64,000 nt of DNA. Origin: Paraspadella gotoi. Taxonomy: Eukaryota > Chaetognatha. The position numbers and the translations under genes were made by a program. Numbering within the stretch: position 1 is the first letter of the stretch; every line of letters begins with the position of its first letter. This document shows, one piece after another, positions 1 through 33,791 of this stretch. Where the stretch lies: positions 3,975,025-4,039,024 of the forward strand of contig CM119265.1 of the NCBI GenBank assembly GCA_051294375.1, given 5' to 3'. The notes below the pieces were generated by a model. It saw only the letters and a program-made list of their open reading frames with translations. It did not search any database and was not told the DNA's origin.

Positions 1-1956
1 GGGAATTCCCGGCCGAGTCTCCCGCCGGGATTCCAGACGCTCCATCTTCCGAACAAACGTCAACTTCGCAACTCCAATGACGCGAATTACCAGAAAATAG
101 TTGTTTCGTGGCAAAAATGCAAATAGTTTTTTGTTTTTAAGATCGGTAAAGAAAAGTTTTTCATTGATTTTCACTTTTTTTAGTTTTGAGGTGAAGCGTC
201 ACCCAAAGGATTTTCGGATCGAACTTTGAAACTGATAAGACGAGACCACGTTTAATAATTCTGCAGCGATCATTCCAAATCTCGCCCAAAAAACAAACTG
301 GATTGGGTTATGACTTGTGTCATTCGTTGAATTGGAACCAGGTACAATCGTGAAAAATCTATGAAATTAGTACAACCCATATAAAATTATCAATTTACTA
401 TCTATATTCTATAAGCTATCTTGCCGTTGACTTTGGATAAGCTTTGGCGGTTTAAGGCTTCCAACACTCTTACATGGCAGGTCTCTGCAAGCTTTTTAAA
501 AAAACTCTCACTGTCTCGTTTATTCACTCTCACTAAACCTGGCTTCCCTATCAATGAATTGTGCAAATAGTATTAGTTTAATGATGCCTTTTGTAGGTTT
601 TTTCATAGTAATTTCATTTTTTTCGCCACAAGAAATACAATTGTTCAAATGTCTCTCAGATGATTTAAACTTCACTTTTTTTCTTAGAATGTGTTCAGAT
701 TAATCAATGTTTTGTATGTATGCCATATGAATAAGAACTAGAAGAATTGACTTCATTTACCTGGCAATGGCTTATCAATATCGGTCGAAAAAAATTGCTA
801 AAACGCGATGGAATGAAAATATATTTTTTTGTATCTAATAGAACAAAAAACGCATTTCTTTTTTTTACAGCGTACAACAATTAAAAGTTTCTATACAGTG
901 TGTTTTGATTAGCTTTAATTCTTATTTCATTATGGACAATGTGAGAGCGCGAAGGCTTTCATGTTAGAAAAATGAATTCATATTTGTGTATATTTTTTTC
1001 ACCCCTTGGAAAAATTAAGGCGACTAGAACCAACGTTGACTAAATTACAAACATTGATATAATATCAAGACACTGGCTTTGTGATAATATACATATCGAT
1101 CGAGTAAAAGGAAAGACAGCATCATTGTTTTTGATTGATTTTCAATATTATTTGTTCTGGTTTTGTTTTTCTTTTGTTTTCTCGTCCCTGTTGTTTTGTT
1201 TTTAAATAGTATCATCACTCAAAACGCGGAAATCGCAACACAAAGCAAAGAAAACAAGTTTTTTTTATAAAGAGTTTAACAGCATGAATAGATGTTTTCG
1301 AGGAAATAAATAGTTGAACTAAAGACAAAATATTGTGCGCCATTTCTTCAATTTTTTTTAGTTTCATATTGCCCAGTGGAATCGGTACACTTAATAAAAA
1401 CAAAGACAATTAATTCATGCGTCAAACAAAGGAACACCATGCTGCTGAATAGATTAAAAAATGGCAAAAAAAAGGGAAAAAATTTCGTGTTATTCGCAAT
1501 CGTTTGTTTGTTGTTTTCGTAAAAAAAAAATTTTCAACAAAAAACGACGCGGAAAAAAAAAACAGAAAGACCGCAAGCGCCTCGGCTAAGCGCATCGTTT
1601 TGTAGTTAATGTTTCGATGTATAAATATAGTATATATAGGCGAATAAGACATGAGACCTCCGGACGTATATAGTACAACTTCGTCAAATATATAAACTTT
1701 TTTTTTGAAAGTCGCATTTGAAATGAAGTTTGTCGGTTTGCAATTTAGGCTCAGGAAGACAGAAAAAAGAATTCTGGGATAATTGGTGAGTCAAACCTTC
1801 AGCTCTAGAGATTCCTCTTTCCGCCATAACATTTAAACAAAAAATTATAAAATAAAATTGAGTAATTAAATTTTACAGAGAATAACTAAAGAGAAATTAA
1901 ACTCTCCCCTTTCATGCTCGCGTCCAAAGTCCCCCCCCCCAAACTCAACCGACGCT
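1..1956. other. Filamin 3' UTR and 3' flank
   Basis: AT-rich sequence after the filamin stop on the minus strand. The 3' UTR probably starts at 1956. Minus-strand ATTAAA (plus 914-919) and AATAAA (plus 519-524) are possible poly(A) signals, but the second lies inside a dispersed repeat. The short open frames at 1215-1652 are low-complexity and not convincing. No other gene is visible. Confidence 0.5.
345..565 (+). repeat. Decayed copy of the dispersed repeat seen at 42.8, 44.6 and 49.8 kb
   Basis: Shared ordered words include tacaacc.atataaaattat, ctatcttgcc..tgacttt, tttattcactc and ctggcttccctatcaat, in the same order and spacing as at 42876-43015. The copy is in the plus orientation and much diverged, so it is an old interspersed element rather than an assembly duplicate. 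Confidence 0.75.
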
Positions 1957-23981
<22,025 letters not shown>

Positions 23982-24390
23982 CTTGACTGTGATTCGAGTT
24001 TGTTTTTTTTTTATTAAAATTAAATCACAGAAAGATTAATTTCACTTTTCCGTCAAAAAGTTTTTTTGTCAAATTCGTCAAATGAAAATATTTCTACTTA
24101 TTTTTTTTTTCGTTTTATCCTTTGCGAAAAAAAATTAGTTTTTCGCTTCACTTAGACTTTGAAACTTTTTTGTGTCGTTTTTAATTTCGTTCGAGATATT
24201 TTTTTTTAAAAGTCGAAAAATTTACATTCCAGCTCGGATAATTTCAATTTTAAATTTCAGAGAAAGTTGTGGTTTTTTTTATTTGTTTTTGTTTTGAGTT
24301 TTTTAAGTCACTGTTTTATATTAATTTTTTTTCGGTTTCACGTTTTTTGTTTTTCGTTCGTTTCGTTTTTTTTTTGTTTTGTTTTGCTTT
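23982..24390 (-). promoter_or_regulatory. Filamin 5' leader, promoter not located
   Basis: Sequence immediately 5' of the filamin ATG on the coding strand is A-rich with T-rich blocks further out. The bases before ATG are agtcaag. No TATA box, initiator or upstream splice acceptor is strong enough to call; a further untranslated exon upstream is possible. Confidence 0.3.
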
Positions 24391-24920
24391 CGTTGCTTAG
24401 TTTTTTTCCACGTTTTTTGTTCGGCGCTTTTTTGTTTGTTTTTTGTTTATATTTAAAAATATGAAGAAAAAGTAAACTGATAAATCGGTTGAAGGCGTTC
24501 GTAGGTGAATTTTATTTAAAATCGGAGATACGAAAAAATAATATCTCTGTTTTTTTTTCTCCCTTCGCGTAGTTTTTAAGAATGAAAAAAAAATAACAAA
24601 AAAAAAAACCAACTAATCGGGTTGAGTATTTATATTTATTGTTGTGCTTTTTTCTCTCTTTCTACATAAAAGTAATATTAATAAAAAAAACGTTGGTTTG
24701 CTGTTGTTAATCTTTCGTCTTCGCCAAAATGATCCCCAAAGGAAATCCCCGCTCTTTTTTTCTTTTTTCTCCCTTTTATATTTTTTTCTTTTATTTTTTC
24801 GATGAGAATTCGGTTTGATGACGTCGTCGGGGAGAATTCGTCGCCGGGATTGGCCCGCCTGAAGGGAGAAAACGAAAGACGATTGGCTTAATAATCTTTT
24901 CACCCACAAGTTTTTTTTTA

Positions 24921-24924
<4 letters not shown>

Positions 24925-24982
<58 letters not shown>
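24925..24982. repeat. (CT)n microsatellite
   Basis: About 29 CT units immediately before the purine-rich tract, so the pyrimidine/purine strand bias switches at about 24985. Confidence 0.96.
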
Positions 24983-24985
<3 letters not shown>

Positions 24986-25004
24986 ACGATGATCTGGAAG
25001 AATC

Positions 25005-26085
25005 GGAATAGGAAGGGAGAGGAAGAGAGAGGACGAGGGAGAAAAATGAAGGAAGAAGAGAGATAAGAGAAATATGGAATGAAATTATTAAAATGAAGAG
25101 AGTAAAATTAGGAAATTATAAAGATGAAGAGAGTAAAGTGAGGAAATTATAAAGATGAAGAGAGTAAAGGGAGGAAATTATTAAGTTGAAGAGAGTAAAG
25201 TGAGGAAATTATAAAGATGAAGAGAGTAAAGGGAGGAAATTATTAAGTTGAAGAGAGTAAAGGGAGGAAATTATAAAGATAAAGAGAGTAAAGGGAGGAG
25301 AGTTAAGAAATAAAAAGGGAAGAGAAGGAAAGAAGATAAAAAAAAAGAAAAAAAAAAGAAAATGAAAAGGAAAAGAAGAGAAGAGAAGAAGTTAAGGGAA
25401 GAGAAGAGAAGAGAAGATCAGAGAAGAGAAAAGAAGAGAAGAGAAGGAAAGATAAGATAAGATAAGATAAGATAAGATAAGATAAGATAAAAGAAGAGTA
25501 AAAAAGTTAAGAGAAGAGAAGATAAGAGAAGAGAAAAAAGTTAAGAGAAGTTAGGAGAAGAGAAGATAATAGAAGAGAAGAGAAGCGAAGTTAAGAAAGA
25601 AAAGAAAAGAAAAGAATTGAAAAAGAGGGGACATAAGAGTAGAGGACAGAAGAGAAGTGAGGAGAGAAAAAGTTAAGAGAATCGAAGAGAAGAGAATAAA
25701 AGAAAAGTTAAGAGAAGTTATGAAAAGAAAAGAAAAGAAAAGAAAAGAAAAGAAAATAGAAGAAAAATAAAAGAGAAAAGAAAAGAAATTAGGAGAAGAG
25801 AAGAGAAAAAAAAGAGAAAAGAAGATAAGAAGAAAAAAAAGAATAGCATACAAAAGAAAAGAAAAGAGAAAAAAAGGTAAAAAAAGGAAATAGAAAAGAG
25901 AAGTAAAGAAAAGTAAATAGAAGTAAAGAGAAGTAAAGAGGAAAGGCACAGAAGGGGAAGAAAAGAAAAGTGAAAAGAAGTAAAGAGAAGTAAAGAGGAA
26001 AGCACAGAAGGGAAAGAAAAGAGAAGTAAAGAGAAGTAAAGAGAAGTAAAGAGAAGTAAAGAGGAAAGGCACAGAAGGGGGTTCT
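25005..26085 (+). repeat. Homopurine tract over 1 kb with nested tandem repeats
   Basis: The plus strand is almost wholly A and G with occasional T. It includes a 31-base tandem unit (aagagagtaaagggaggaaa ttat...) at 25090-25300, GATAA units at 25451-25491, AAAGA/GAGAA pentamers and gaagtaaagagaagtaaaga repeats near 25900-26060. The F/S/L-rich minus-strand open frame across it is a composition artefact. Confidence 0.95.
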
Positions 26086-26095
26086 GGGTTGAAGT

Positions 26096-26198
26096 GGGCG
26101 ACTATCGTGGGCGGCGGACCATGAGGCCCGATTTCTATCTCACGAGTCGAGACGAAACCAGTAACGTTCGTATTTTTTTGGATTTCGTCACAAGACAC
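26096..26198 (-). other. Unrecognised minus-strand open segment, possible exon
   Basis: The minus strand reads STREIEIGPHGPPPTIVAHF and continues NPEPPSVP before dissolving into the pyrimidine-rich tract. It has non-repetitive composition and codon-like structure, but no good splice site was identified at either end. It could be a 5' filamin exon, an exon of another gene or chance. Confidence 0.2.
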
Positions 26199-26219
26199 GA
26201 TTCACAGAAAATCTTCGTC

Positions 26220-26600
26220 GCTGGTCGTTCGTATTAAAAACTAAAATTCAATTCGAATAATGCTTTTTTTTTTCGGATTGTATTCTTCGTATCGGCCGAA
26301 TTGTGTAATCCGAGAGGGCAACGTGATGATGAGAGACTGACCGCAGCGATGAGAGAGAGAAGAGAGAGCCTGGATTCGTCCTTTACAGCCGTCTTCTCGT
26401 CGCCCCACACATCCAAGGGTCACCCCCCCATCGTCTCCTGACCCTCTTGCTCTCGTAATATAAAACCGCTGAAGTCCAGAAAAAGCCGATAGAGGCGTTG
26501 GTGGCGGACATCACTCCAGCACGCTGCGGAGATGATTGCTCTTCGAAGGTGAATCGAGTCTGTACAAACTGCAGCGCAGCGAGAGAGAGAGAGAGAAAAA
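26220..26600. other. GC-richer unassigned stretch
   Basis: Mixed-composition DNA with short minus-strand frames in two phases (26234-26423) and no recognisable domain. It might be promoter-proximal to a filamin leader exon; nothing decisive seen. Confidence 0.3.
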
Positions 26601-26616
26601 AAAAAGAGAGAGAGAG

Positions 26617-26681
<65 letters not shown>
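26580..26681. repeat. (GA)n microsatellite
   Basis: Interrupted GA array of about 100 bases. Confidence 0.96.
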
Positions 26682-26684
<3 letters not shown>

Positions 26685-26811
26685 ATAACCTTACTTAATT
26701 TTTAACCTAAGAAAATCCAATTTATTCCGAATTAAAAATGAAATGGGCCCAAAAAATAGAAAAAAAATAAGTCTTAATTGTCCGTTTGTGAACTGGAGAA
26801 TTACCTCCAAA

Positions 26812-26953
26812 ACTAAACACAGGCCCTCGTCAGGCTCTAGATACTATAATTTCCTTCTCTCTAATCTCGTCCGGTCGGTTACCACTGGTCACCTTGCCAT
26901 CGCCTTGGCAATGAGAAGAATGTTATTGTATCGAGGGCCGGTGTTTCTTATGC
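26812..26953. repeat. Short inverted-repeat element
   Basis: Arms aaacacaggccctcg and cgagggccggtgttt match at 13 of 15 positions around an insert of about 110 bases, which itself has a ttgcc...ggcaa stem. The size suits a small foldback element. Confidence 0.55.
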
Positions 26954-27051
26954 TTCAGTTCGCTCATCCTTTCTTGCCGGTAATTTCGGTATAAATCTGT
27001 TTTCACTGTATTCAATCTAATCTAAGAATAAACTGTCTTTAAATTCTCACC

Positions 27052-27240
27052 CTGTAACCTGAGCTCCTCCGCTATCGTCATTCCAAACGTCGACCAAAAA
27101 ATCCTTCGTAGTTTCCGATTCTTTTGTTTTGATATTATAAAGGGCAGAATTTAATTTGGCCAGACTCGCATAGGCGGTCCATTTTGGGCGGGAATTTTGG
27201 GGATAGAGGGAAAGAGCCGAAGGGGAAATGTGAGTGGAAC
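27052..27240 (-). other. Unrecognised minus-strand open segment ending in a splice donor
   Basis: About 63 open codons on the minus strand include TAYASLAKLNSALYNIKTKE, then SETTKDFLVDVWNDDSGGAQ VT. They end at CAGG|GTGAGA, a good donor. No ATG opens it and no acceptor was found. Amino-acid composition is protein-like, but I do not recognise it. Confidence 0.25.
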
Positions 27241-27247
27241 AATGGGT

Positions 27248-27249
27248 CT

Positions 27250-27290
<41 letters not shown>

Positions 27291-27313
27291 AGAGCGAAGA
27301 GAGGAGAGAGAGA

Positions 27314-27345
<32 letters not shown>

Positions 27346-27366
27346 AAGTAAGTAGAGAGAAAGAGA
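27248..27366. repeat. (GA)n microsatellite
   Basis: Interrupted GA array of about 115 bases. Confidence 0.96.
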
Positions 27367-27469
27367 CATTGAATTTACTTCATTCGCTTTTGCCGCAGGG
27401 TTGTTAAAAAAACAATTTGCTTCGTTTTAAAAACCCCTAAATCTATAAACGTTTCCCTCCGGTTAAACA

Positions 27470-27690
27470 ATTTTCCCGCCCGCAGGCTCGTGGGCTGAGT
27501 TTGCGGAAGAAACTTCCTCGGCGGAAGGGAGGTTCGTTACGTGTATGGCCGGTCACTTCCGGCGGTCCGGTTTGCTCGACGCTCGGTTTTTCCGTGGAAG
27601 CGTTAAATACGGCGTTTCGCGTGGACCTTTACTCGACTGACTTTGTTTGCAGAGTCCAGTGTTTCGGAACAAATTTTTAAATATCGCTGC
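27470..27690. promoter_or_regulatory. GC-rich promoter-like stretch
   Basis: A local GC-rich island with several CpGs and a CACTTCCGG word (ETS-type site, CCGGAAGTG on the minus strand) in otherwise AT-rich DNA. It could be the distal filamin promoter, 3.5 kb upstream of the first ATG, or a promoter of a gene not visible here. Confidence 0.3.
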
Positions 27691-27699
27691 GGAGTGAAA

Positions 27700-30608
27700 G
27701 AGAGAGAAAATTTGGGACGTCGTGAAAGTTGGTGAGAAGATTGAAAAAAAATAAAGGCTAAAATAAATGAGTTGGCATCTGTACAGAATATCTGAGTCGG
27801 TGAGTTTTTTCGATTTTAAACAGTTTATAAGAAGATTTTTAGATTTTGACAGTTTATAAAAAGATTTTTTTCTATATTGAATACTAACTTCTTTTGCTTG
27901 GAGTGGAGATAATGGAATGAAGAGCGCAGTGAAAAAAATTTTCCATTAATGTTCACTAAAACCAAGAAGTTAGAACATCAGATATTAATATTAAAAACGA
28001 AATTAGGATCATATCAAACTGAGGAAACGAAGAGACGAATAACAGGAAGAAACCAAGGACTTCTCAACCTGGCGGCTGTTCTGTAGCCAAAAATACGACC
28101 GTGCGAGGCGTGTCGTCCCCGCGGAGGGCAATGGAAAAAGTGGAAAAACAAAACAAACGTGAATCGAAGAAAGGAGGAAAAGGAAAGGAAATGGAAAGGA
28201 AGGGATAGAATAAAAAAAGGAGGAAAGAGTTTAAAAAAATCCTTTTGTTGACCTCCGTTGATTTGGATTTACCTTGAGAAAAGAATTTTTTGTATTTTCT
28301 TGAGGCTTGACTTATCAGGGGGAGTTTTTTTTTTATGGAATTAATTCTCTGGGATTGCCAGGATTTGATTGAGAACTTGAGTTTCCTCTTGGAAAAAAAC
28401 TTGTTTTGTTTATCTTAAAAACACAAATTGCGTGGACTTACTTTTTACGTGACTAGAATGAGAGACAATTAAAGCTCTTCTTTTAAGAGCGTCATGAAAA
28501 AAAATACCGACTGAGAGTCGCCAAGATGTTGTCGAAAAGGAAGGAAAAACGAACCTGCGGATTCGAAATAACAAATCCACGCTGAAAAAGAAAATTTTGC
28601 GAAGATGAAAACCGGCGAAGAAAAGACTTCGACTTCACTTCAAAACGAATGAAAGACCGAGAGCAAAGAGAGAAGCGAAACGATAATTTTTAATTCTCAA
28701 ATCTTTCCCAGAGCGCGTGAATTGAGAGCACGAAAAATTAAAGCGGACTCTAGTTGTTAAGAAAAATAAATATAACGAAACGGTTTTTGAAAGAGCGCCA
28801 AACGTTTAAATGTTTATCTACTTCATCTTCAGTTTGGCGTCCGTCAGTTGGTTTTCATTGGATTAAAAAAAAAACAAAACAAAAGCTTTTTAATTTCGTT
28901 TTCGGTGTCTTTTATTGCGATTTCGAACTCTAACGAAAATCAGTTTTTCTCATGTCACATCACGTGGGGGAAAAATTCTCTGATCCGCCGGTCCGTTGGC
29001 TCGGCGTGTGCCCATCGAAATGGCCGAAATGTTTTGGCGCAAAGGATTTCCCTCGTTTTTTTTTTTGGCGAAATGTAGTCAGAGCCGATGAGTGCGTCCG
29101 ATCATGGACAAAGGTTGTTTTAAGTTTGTTCACTGACGTGAACTGGTAGGTCTCCGGGTTTACAAAATAAAAAAAGAAAAAGACTGATAGAGGACGTAGA
29201 AGAAGATTGGAAATTAATGAGAGTCAGAAATTGTTTTAATATTTTCTATTCTCCTTGGTGGGGGAAGAAAATTAAAGGGTTGTTTTTTGGCAGGAAAATG
29301 TTTTGACTATTTCAGGGATACTCCAAAATTTGATGTCCAACACGCTTGGGCGAGCGAACACATACGAAGGAAAGAACAAACGGGACGATTTAATATTCTG
29401 ACTAAAAAAAGGTTCAAATGGTCGCTTATAAGTCCTTTTATCAATATATATTGGACACGAAGGAAAGACCGAAAATCGCGTCCGAGAACTGAGACTCGCG
29501 CGCGCGTGTCGAGAGGGAAGTAGCGCGGAAAGGAAAGGGGAATGGGGAAGAGACCGGGGAAAAGAGAGGGATGACCGTGGCTTTATAGAGGGGAGAACCG
29601 GGTGGAATGGAGGATAAGAACTGAGAAGGATGTGGAAGAACGGAGCGAAAAAGGAAGACGGGATAAAGGCGGCAACCCGGGAACGGTTGGGAGAAACCCG
29701 AGGAAAGGGACAAGGGAAACGGGAATAGAAAAGGAGAAACCAGGCGAAGGATAGGAGGATCAGGGGGAAGGCGAGGGAGAACCAGCCGGAAGAGAGGAAG
29801 AACCTTGGGGATTGGAAGGGAGGCAGAACGAGGAAATGGGAGGAGAAACGGGATTTAGAACCAAGGGAGGGTGGAAAAAGAAGACAGAAGAAAGACAAGC
29901 GAGGGAGAACTGATAGAGAACATGATTATGACCTTAGTTTAGAAGGAAGAATTGGGTCTTTGGGATGATGTAGAAGAGAATGGATGGAAGAGGAAACTGG
30001 AAATTGGTGGAGAGATTGGGAATGAAAATGAGGAGAAAAAAGATCAGGCGATTCCTGTTCGAGGATCCAAAGAATCGGGGGCGACGAAGAAACAGAGCTC
30101 AAGCCGGATAAACATCTTTTGCCTTCCAACTTACGGGTCGGGGTTCTGGCCCAGTTAAGTGGGACGGAGCTACAGGCTTGATTCAAAGCTTAGGTATCCG
30201 AACAGTTAGCTTTATTTCATTCTATATTCGTGATATTTTAAGATATCATAAATGGGCTTCTACTGGCTCCGCCCATATTCGTCGTAGCACTTCGGGACAC
30301 GCCCTGTCACGGACTTCGAACCCGAGGACACGAGGGCGTTATTGGTTTTAGGAGGAGATAAACACAAGAGAGCATCGTGAAACCGGAGAAAGCTAAAACT
30401 TTAATGGCTTTCTTGCAAATATCAGCCAAGTGTAAATGATTTACCTTGGCAATTTTTTCTTAAACCTTTTTCAGCGACATTTTTGTTTTATTTTTGTGAA
30501 ACGCGAATCGACTACTATTTCTTTGGGGGAAATCTTCGAGGTCGATAGAATTCTCTGTCTAAAAACAATAATAAATGAAACGCTTTTTAAAAAATTTGGG
30601 ACGTTGAT
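27700..30608. other. No supported gene
   Basis: AT-rich to 29400, then a G/A-rich plus strand (29500-29900) rich in ggaa/gggag words, then mixed DNA to the first N run. The S/P/F-rich minus-strand frame at 29272-29898 is the pyrimidine complement of the purine stretch. Confidence 0.7.
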
Positions 30609-30633
30609 NNNNNNNNNNNNNNNNNNNNNNNNN
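30609..30633. other. Assembly gap, 25 N
   Basis: Exactly 25 N, a placeholder length rather than a measured gap. Confidence 0.99.
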
Positions 30634-31195
30634 GAAGTTTCGCGAAATAGTAAGACCAGACGTAAAGATCAGTGAAGAAACTAAACTTGGGACTGAGAGG
30701 AGGAATCAATCTCTCTCATAACTAATAAATCAATCACTCAATCAGTCAATCAACTAATCACCCCATTAATTGAACAACAAATTAAAACATTAATCAATTT
30801 TACCGTTAACAAAAATTATGTTATCAATAAATAAATATTGATCAATTTATCTATCATTTATAAATTATTTAACGTTCCAGGACATTTTTGTATTATATCG
30901 AAGCATAATTCTTGGATTAAATTTCCAATTTTCTGATGAGAAAGCCAAATTTTGATTTCAGAACCTCGACCAAGAACCGTGAGACGCTCTGTAGGTAAAG
31001 GGTTCATGGGCTGCAGACGGTGTAGGCAATGGGGCATTGTATTGCATTGCACTCAAATCGAGGAATGGCTTCGCATCAGCTTCTCTCTCGCCTTCCAATC
31101 AAGGAGCTGCCGGTTGAGGCGTTTGCCTCGAGGCCAAGACGCTAGCAGACGGACGAACTGGCATACCTGGTGGAAGATGATGATGATGAAGATGA

Positions 31196-31205
31196 NNNNN
31201 NNNNN
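31196..31205. other. Assembly gap, 10 N
   Basis: Ten N inside a gat-repeat. Confidence 0.99.
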
Positions 31206-31356
31206 GATGATGATAATTATGATAATGTTAATGATGATTGTACACCCAAACACTCGAAGATTCGGGTCAGGGTTCAGCCGAGTCTGAGCGTGAATCAACA
31301 CATCGAGTCTCAAGGAAATTGAGACGAAAAAACAGTTCGAAAATTTATATATATAT

Positions 31357-31369
31357 ATCTATCTCTATC

Positions 31370-31453
<84 letters not shown>
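31357..31453. repeat. (CT)n microsatellite
   Basis: About 45 CT units preceded by a TATC-rich lead. Confidence 0.97.
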
Positions 31454-31455
<2 letters not shown>

Positions 31456-32945
31456 GTTCGATCGCGAAGAGCAGTGCGTCTAGAAGCAGGATGCAGTTGA
31501 AAGCAAGACTGTTGAAAAGTAAAGAAGGAGGGGAAAGAGGGAGAGAAGGGAGATGAAAATAGGGAGAGAGAGGAAGGAGAAGAAAAGGGGGGAATCTAGC
31601 AAATTATTATGAAGAGGAAGAGAGGGAGGAAGCGAGGAAAGGATGAGAAGAATAGGAAGAGAAAAAAAAGTAAAAGATCCAGTCACTTCAATCTGGAGCG
31701 ATACAAAAACATTATTTTTTTATTTTTATTATTTTTATAACATTTATTAGTTATAAAACTACTGACATTTTGTTTTCTAATAATATAATAACAGTGTCTC
31801 TCAAGCGCGGAAGTCACTTTTCTTCATTTTTTTGTCCAAATTTTAACAGTTTTAACAATTCAATAATTTTTAACGCTGATTTTTGAAGTTATCTGATATA
31901 AAAATATAAATGTTTGGTAATAAAAAGTCATTTTGGCGATTTGTTATTATATAAAAAAAATTCCCTTGTAAAACCTAACTTATTTACTATGATACCAATT
32001 ATTTATCAGCAAAGTCGTCTTTCATAATATTCGATTACCCTATATTACGATTATTCGATTATTTTAAAAGTTTTTTCGTATCACTCCAGATTGAATTCCC
32101 TGTAGAAGAGAATTGATAGTAAATGAAGAAGAGGAAAATGTATAATAAATTGTATATAACCCCCCCCCCCAGCCTCCTCCAGGAAAAAAAATGGTATCCA
32201 TTGACGACGAATGTTATCTCGATACAAATCGGGCGGATTTGATCCGGCGGGGGAAGTCGGCCGGGGAAGCCGAAAAAGCAAGCCGATAGGGGATGCCGAT
32301 AGGGCGGACGAATGCCGGAAAATTAAGAGGCGATGGAAGGCTGGAAGGTGGGCTGAAAGAATCGGCGAGTCGCGGCTCTTGTTAGTTACGGATGAGCGGG
32401 GATGATCAGAATTGTGAGGAAGTAGTGGCTAAAGTCAGAAATGGTTGTTTAGAAATGATTTCAGGTGGTCACAGGTCAGGTTCTGTTTCTCACCGCCGAA
32501 GATTGTGTTTGGTTTCAGATGTCGGATACGGACAGATTTGGTCACAAATCGATAAATATTCTCTAAAATGCTCGGAGATGATTAGTTATTAGTTATTAGT
32601 TGATTACTTATGATCGGAGATTGTCATAGATGGTGATGGTTAAGGTCAGAGATAGTTGGCCGACAGTGTTTGAAAAAAACTCATTTGTTTTCAACATTTT
32701 TTTTTTATATTTCGGTTTTTTTTTAAATAATTTATAAGTTTTGTTGCAGATCGACGGATCGAAAAAAATCGTTGAGAAAAACAAAGTAAACAATGAGGTC
32801 ATTTATGTTGTTGCGTCGTCGTCGTCGTCGTCGTTGCAAAAATGATAGAAATGGAGACAATTTTAAAAAATTATAATGACTATGACAGAGACGACAACAA
32901 CTTGAAAATCGAGAACGATGTAACGATGATGATGATGATGATGAT

Positions 32946-32970
32946 NNNNNNNNNNNNNNNNNNNNNNNNN
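32946..32970. other. Assembly gap, 25 N
   Basis: Exactly 25 N, directly after a (GAT)n run. Confidence 0.99.
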
Positions 32971-33044
32971 TGATATGAGTGTCCGGTTCTACGTCATATC
33001 AATAGCTAGAATTTCGAATGTTAGAAAACACCCGAATGTATTTT

Positions 33045-33074
33045 AAGAGAAGAGAGGAGAGAGAGGGAGAGAGT

Positions 33075-33107
<33 letters not shown>

Positions 33108-33160
33108 AGAGAGAGAGAGCAGAGAGGAGAGAGAAGAGAGAGAGAGAGAGAGATAGAAGA
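33045..33160. repeat. (GA)n microsatellite
   Basis: Interrupted GA array. Confidence 0.95.
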
Positions 33161-33164
33161 GATA

Positions 33165-33410
33165 GAGATAGATATATATATATAAATTTTCGAAACTGTT
33201 TTTTTTCGTCTCAATTTTCCTTGACTCCGATGTGTTGGATTCCAGCCTCAGACCTCGGCTGAACCTGAACCCGAACTTCGAGTGTTTGGGGTGTATCACA
33301 TCATCATTAACATTATCATAATTATCATCAATCACATCATCATCATCTCATCATCATCATCTTCCACCAGTATGCCAGTTCGGTTCGTCTTGCTTAGAAA
33401 AAGGTCTTTG
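33165..33410 (-). repeat. Inverted copy of the 31130-31345 part of segment A
   Basis: The reverse complement matches gaactggcatacctggtgga, the gat-rich stretch, ttcgagtgtttgggtgta, and the ttgagac...aaaattt end beside the TATA-rich run. Confidence 0.88.
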
Positions 33411-33759
33411 GCCTGAGTTGTCAACTGTGCCGCTCATATCGGCAGATCGATCATAGCTATTTTGTTTATATTACTTACTATACGTTAGAATAATAAATAA
33501 GGGCGACACCGTAAAAGAAATAGAAAAGACATTCAAACACAAAAAAATATTTCATGTAAAGGCAGTATGAAGAGTATTAAATACATATGAATTTTATTGT
33601 AGATTAAAAAGGCGATCCCTGAATGTTAGGTGTTTTCCTATTGAAAAAAAAATGTCAAACTGAGATTTAAAAAAAAAGCCCCCGCTTTCGGTATTTTGTT
33701 CCAAAGAAATCTGAGGGGGTTTTTTTTGGGGCTTTTTTTTTTTTTGGGTTTGACAGCCG

Positions 33760-33791
<32 letters not shown>

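Larger units (their letters stand above)
24390..26170 (+). repeat. Duplicated segment C (clean copy)
   Basis: Matches the reverse complement of 35205-37140 across unique landmarks: a stretch at 24820-24890 with gacgtcgtcggggagaattc, a stretch at 26095-26150 with cgactatcgtgggcggcgga, and the intervening purine-rich tract. The other copy carries many single-base insertions. Confidence 0.85.
30634..33060 (+). repeat. Duplicated segment A (cleaner copy)
   Basis: Collinear with 37851-40540 from gggactgagaggaggaatca through the (CT)n run and cattgacgacgaatg to gttctacgtca. This copy is interrupted by 10 N (31196-31205) and 25 N (32946-32970). Confidence 0.9.

Noticed and set aside
25551-26198. 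215-residue F/S/L-rich minus-strand frame that looks like a membrane protein
   Set aside because: It is the pyrimidine strand of a homopurine tract; the hydrophobicity comes from TTT/TCT/CTT codons.
27470-27690. Firm call of the filamin promoter
   Set aside because: Only GC content and one ETS-like word support it, and the distance to the first ATG is 3.5 kb.
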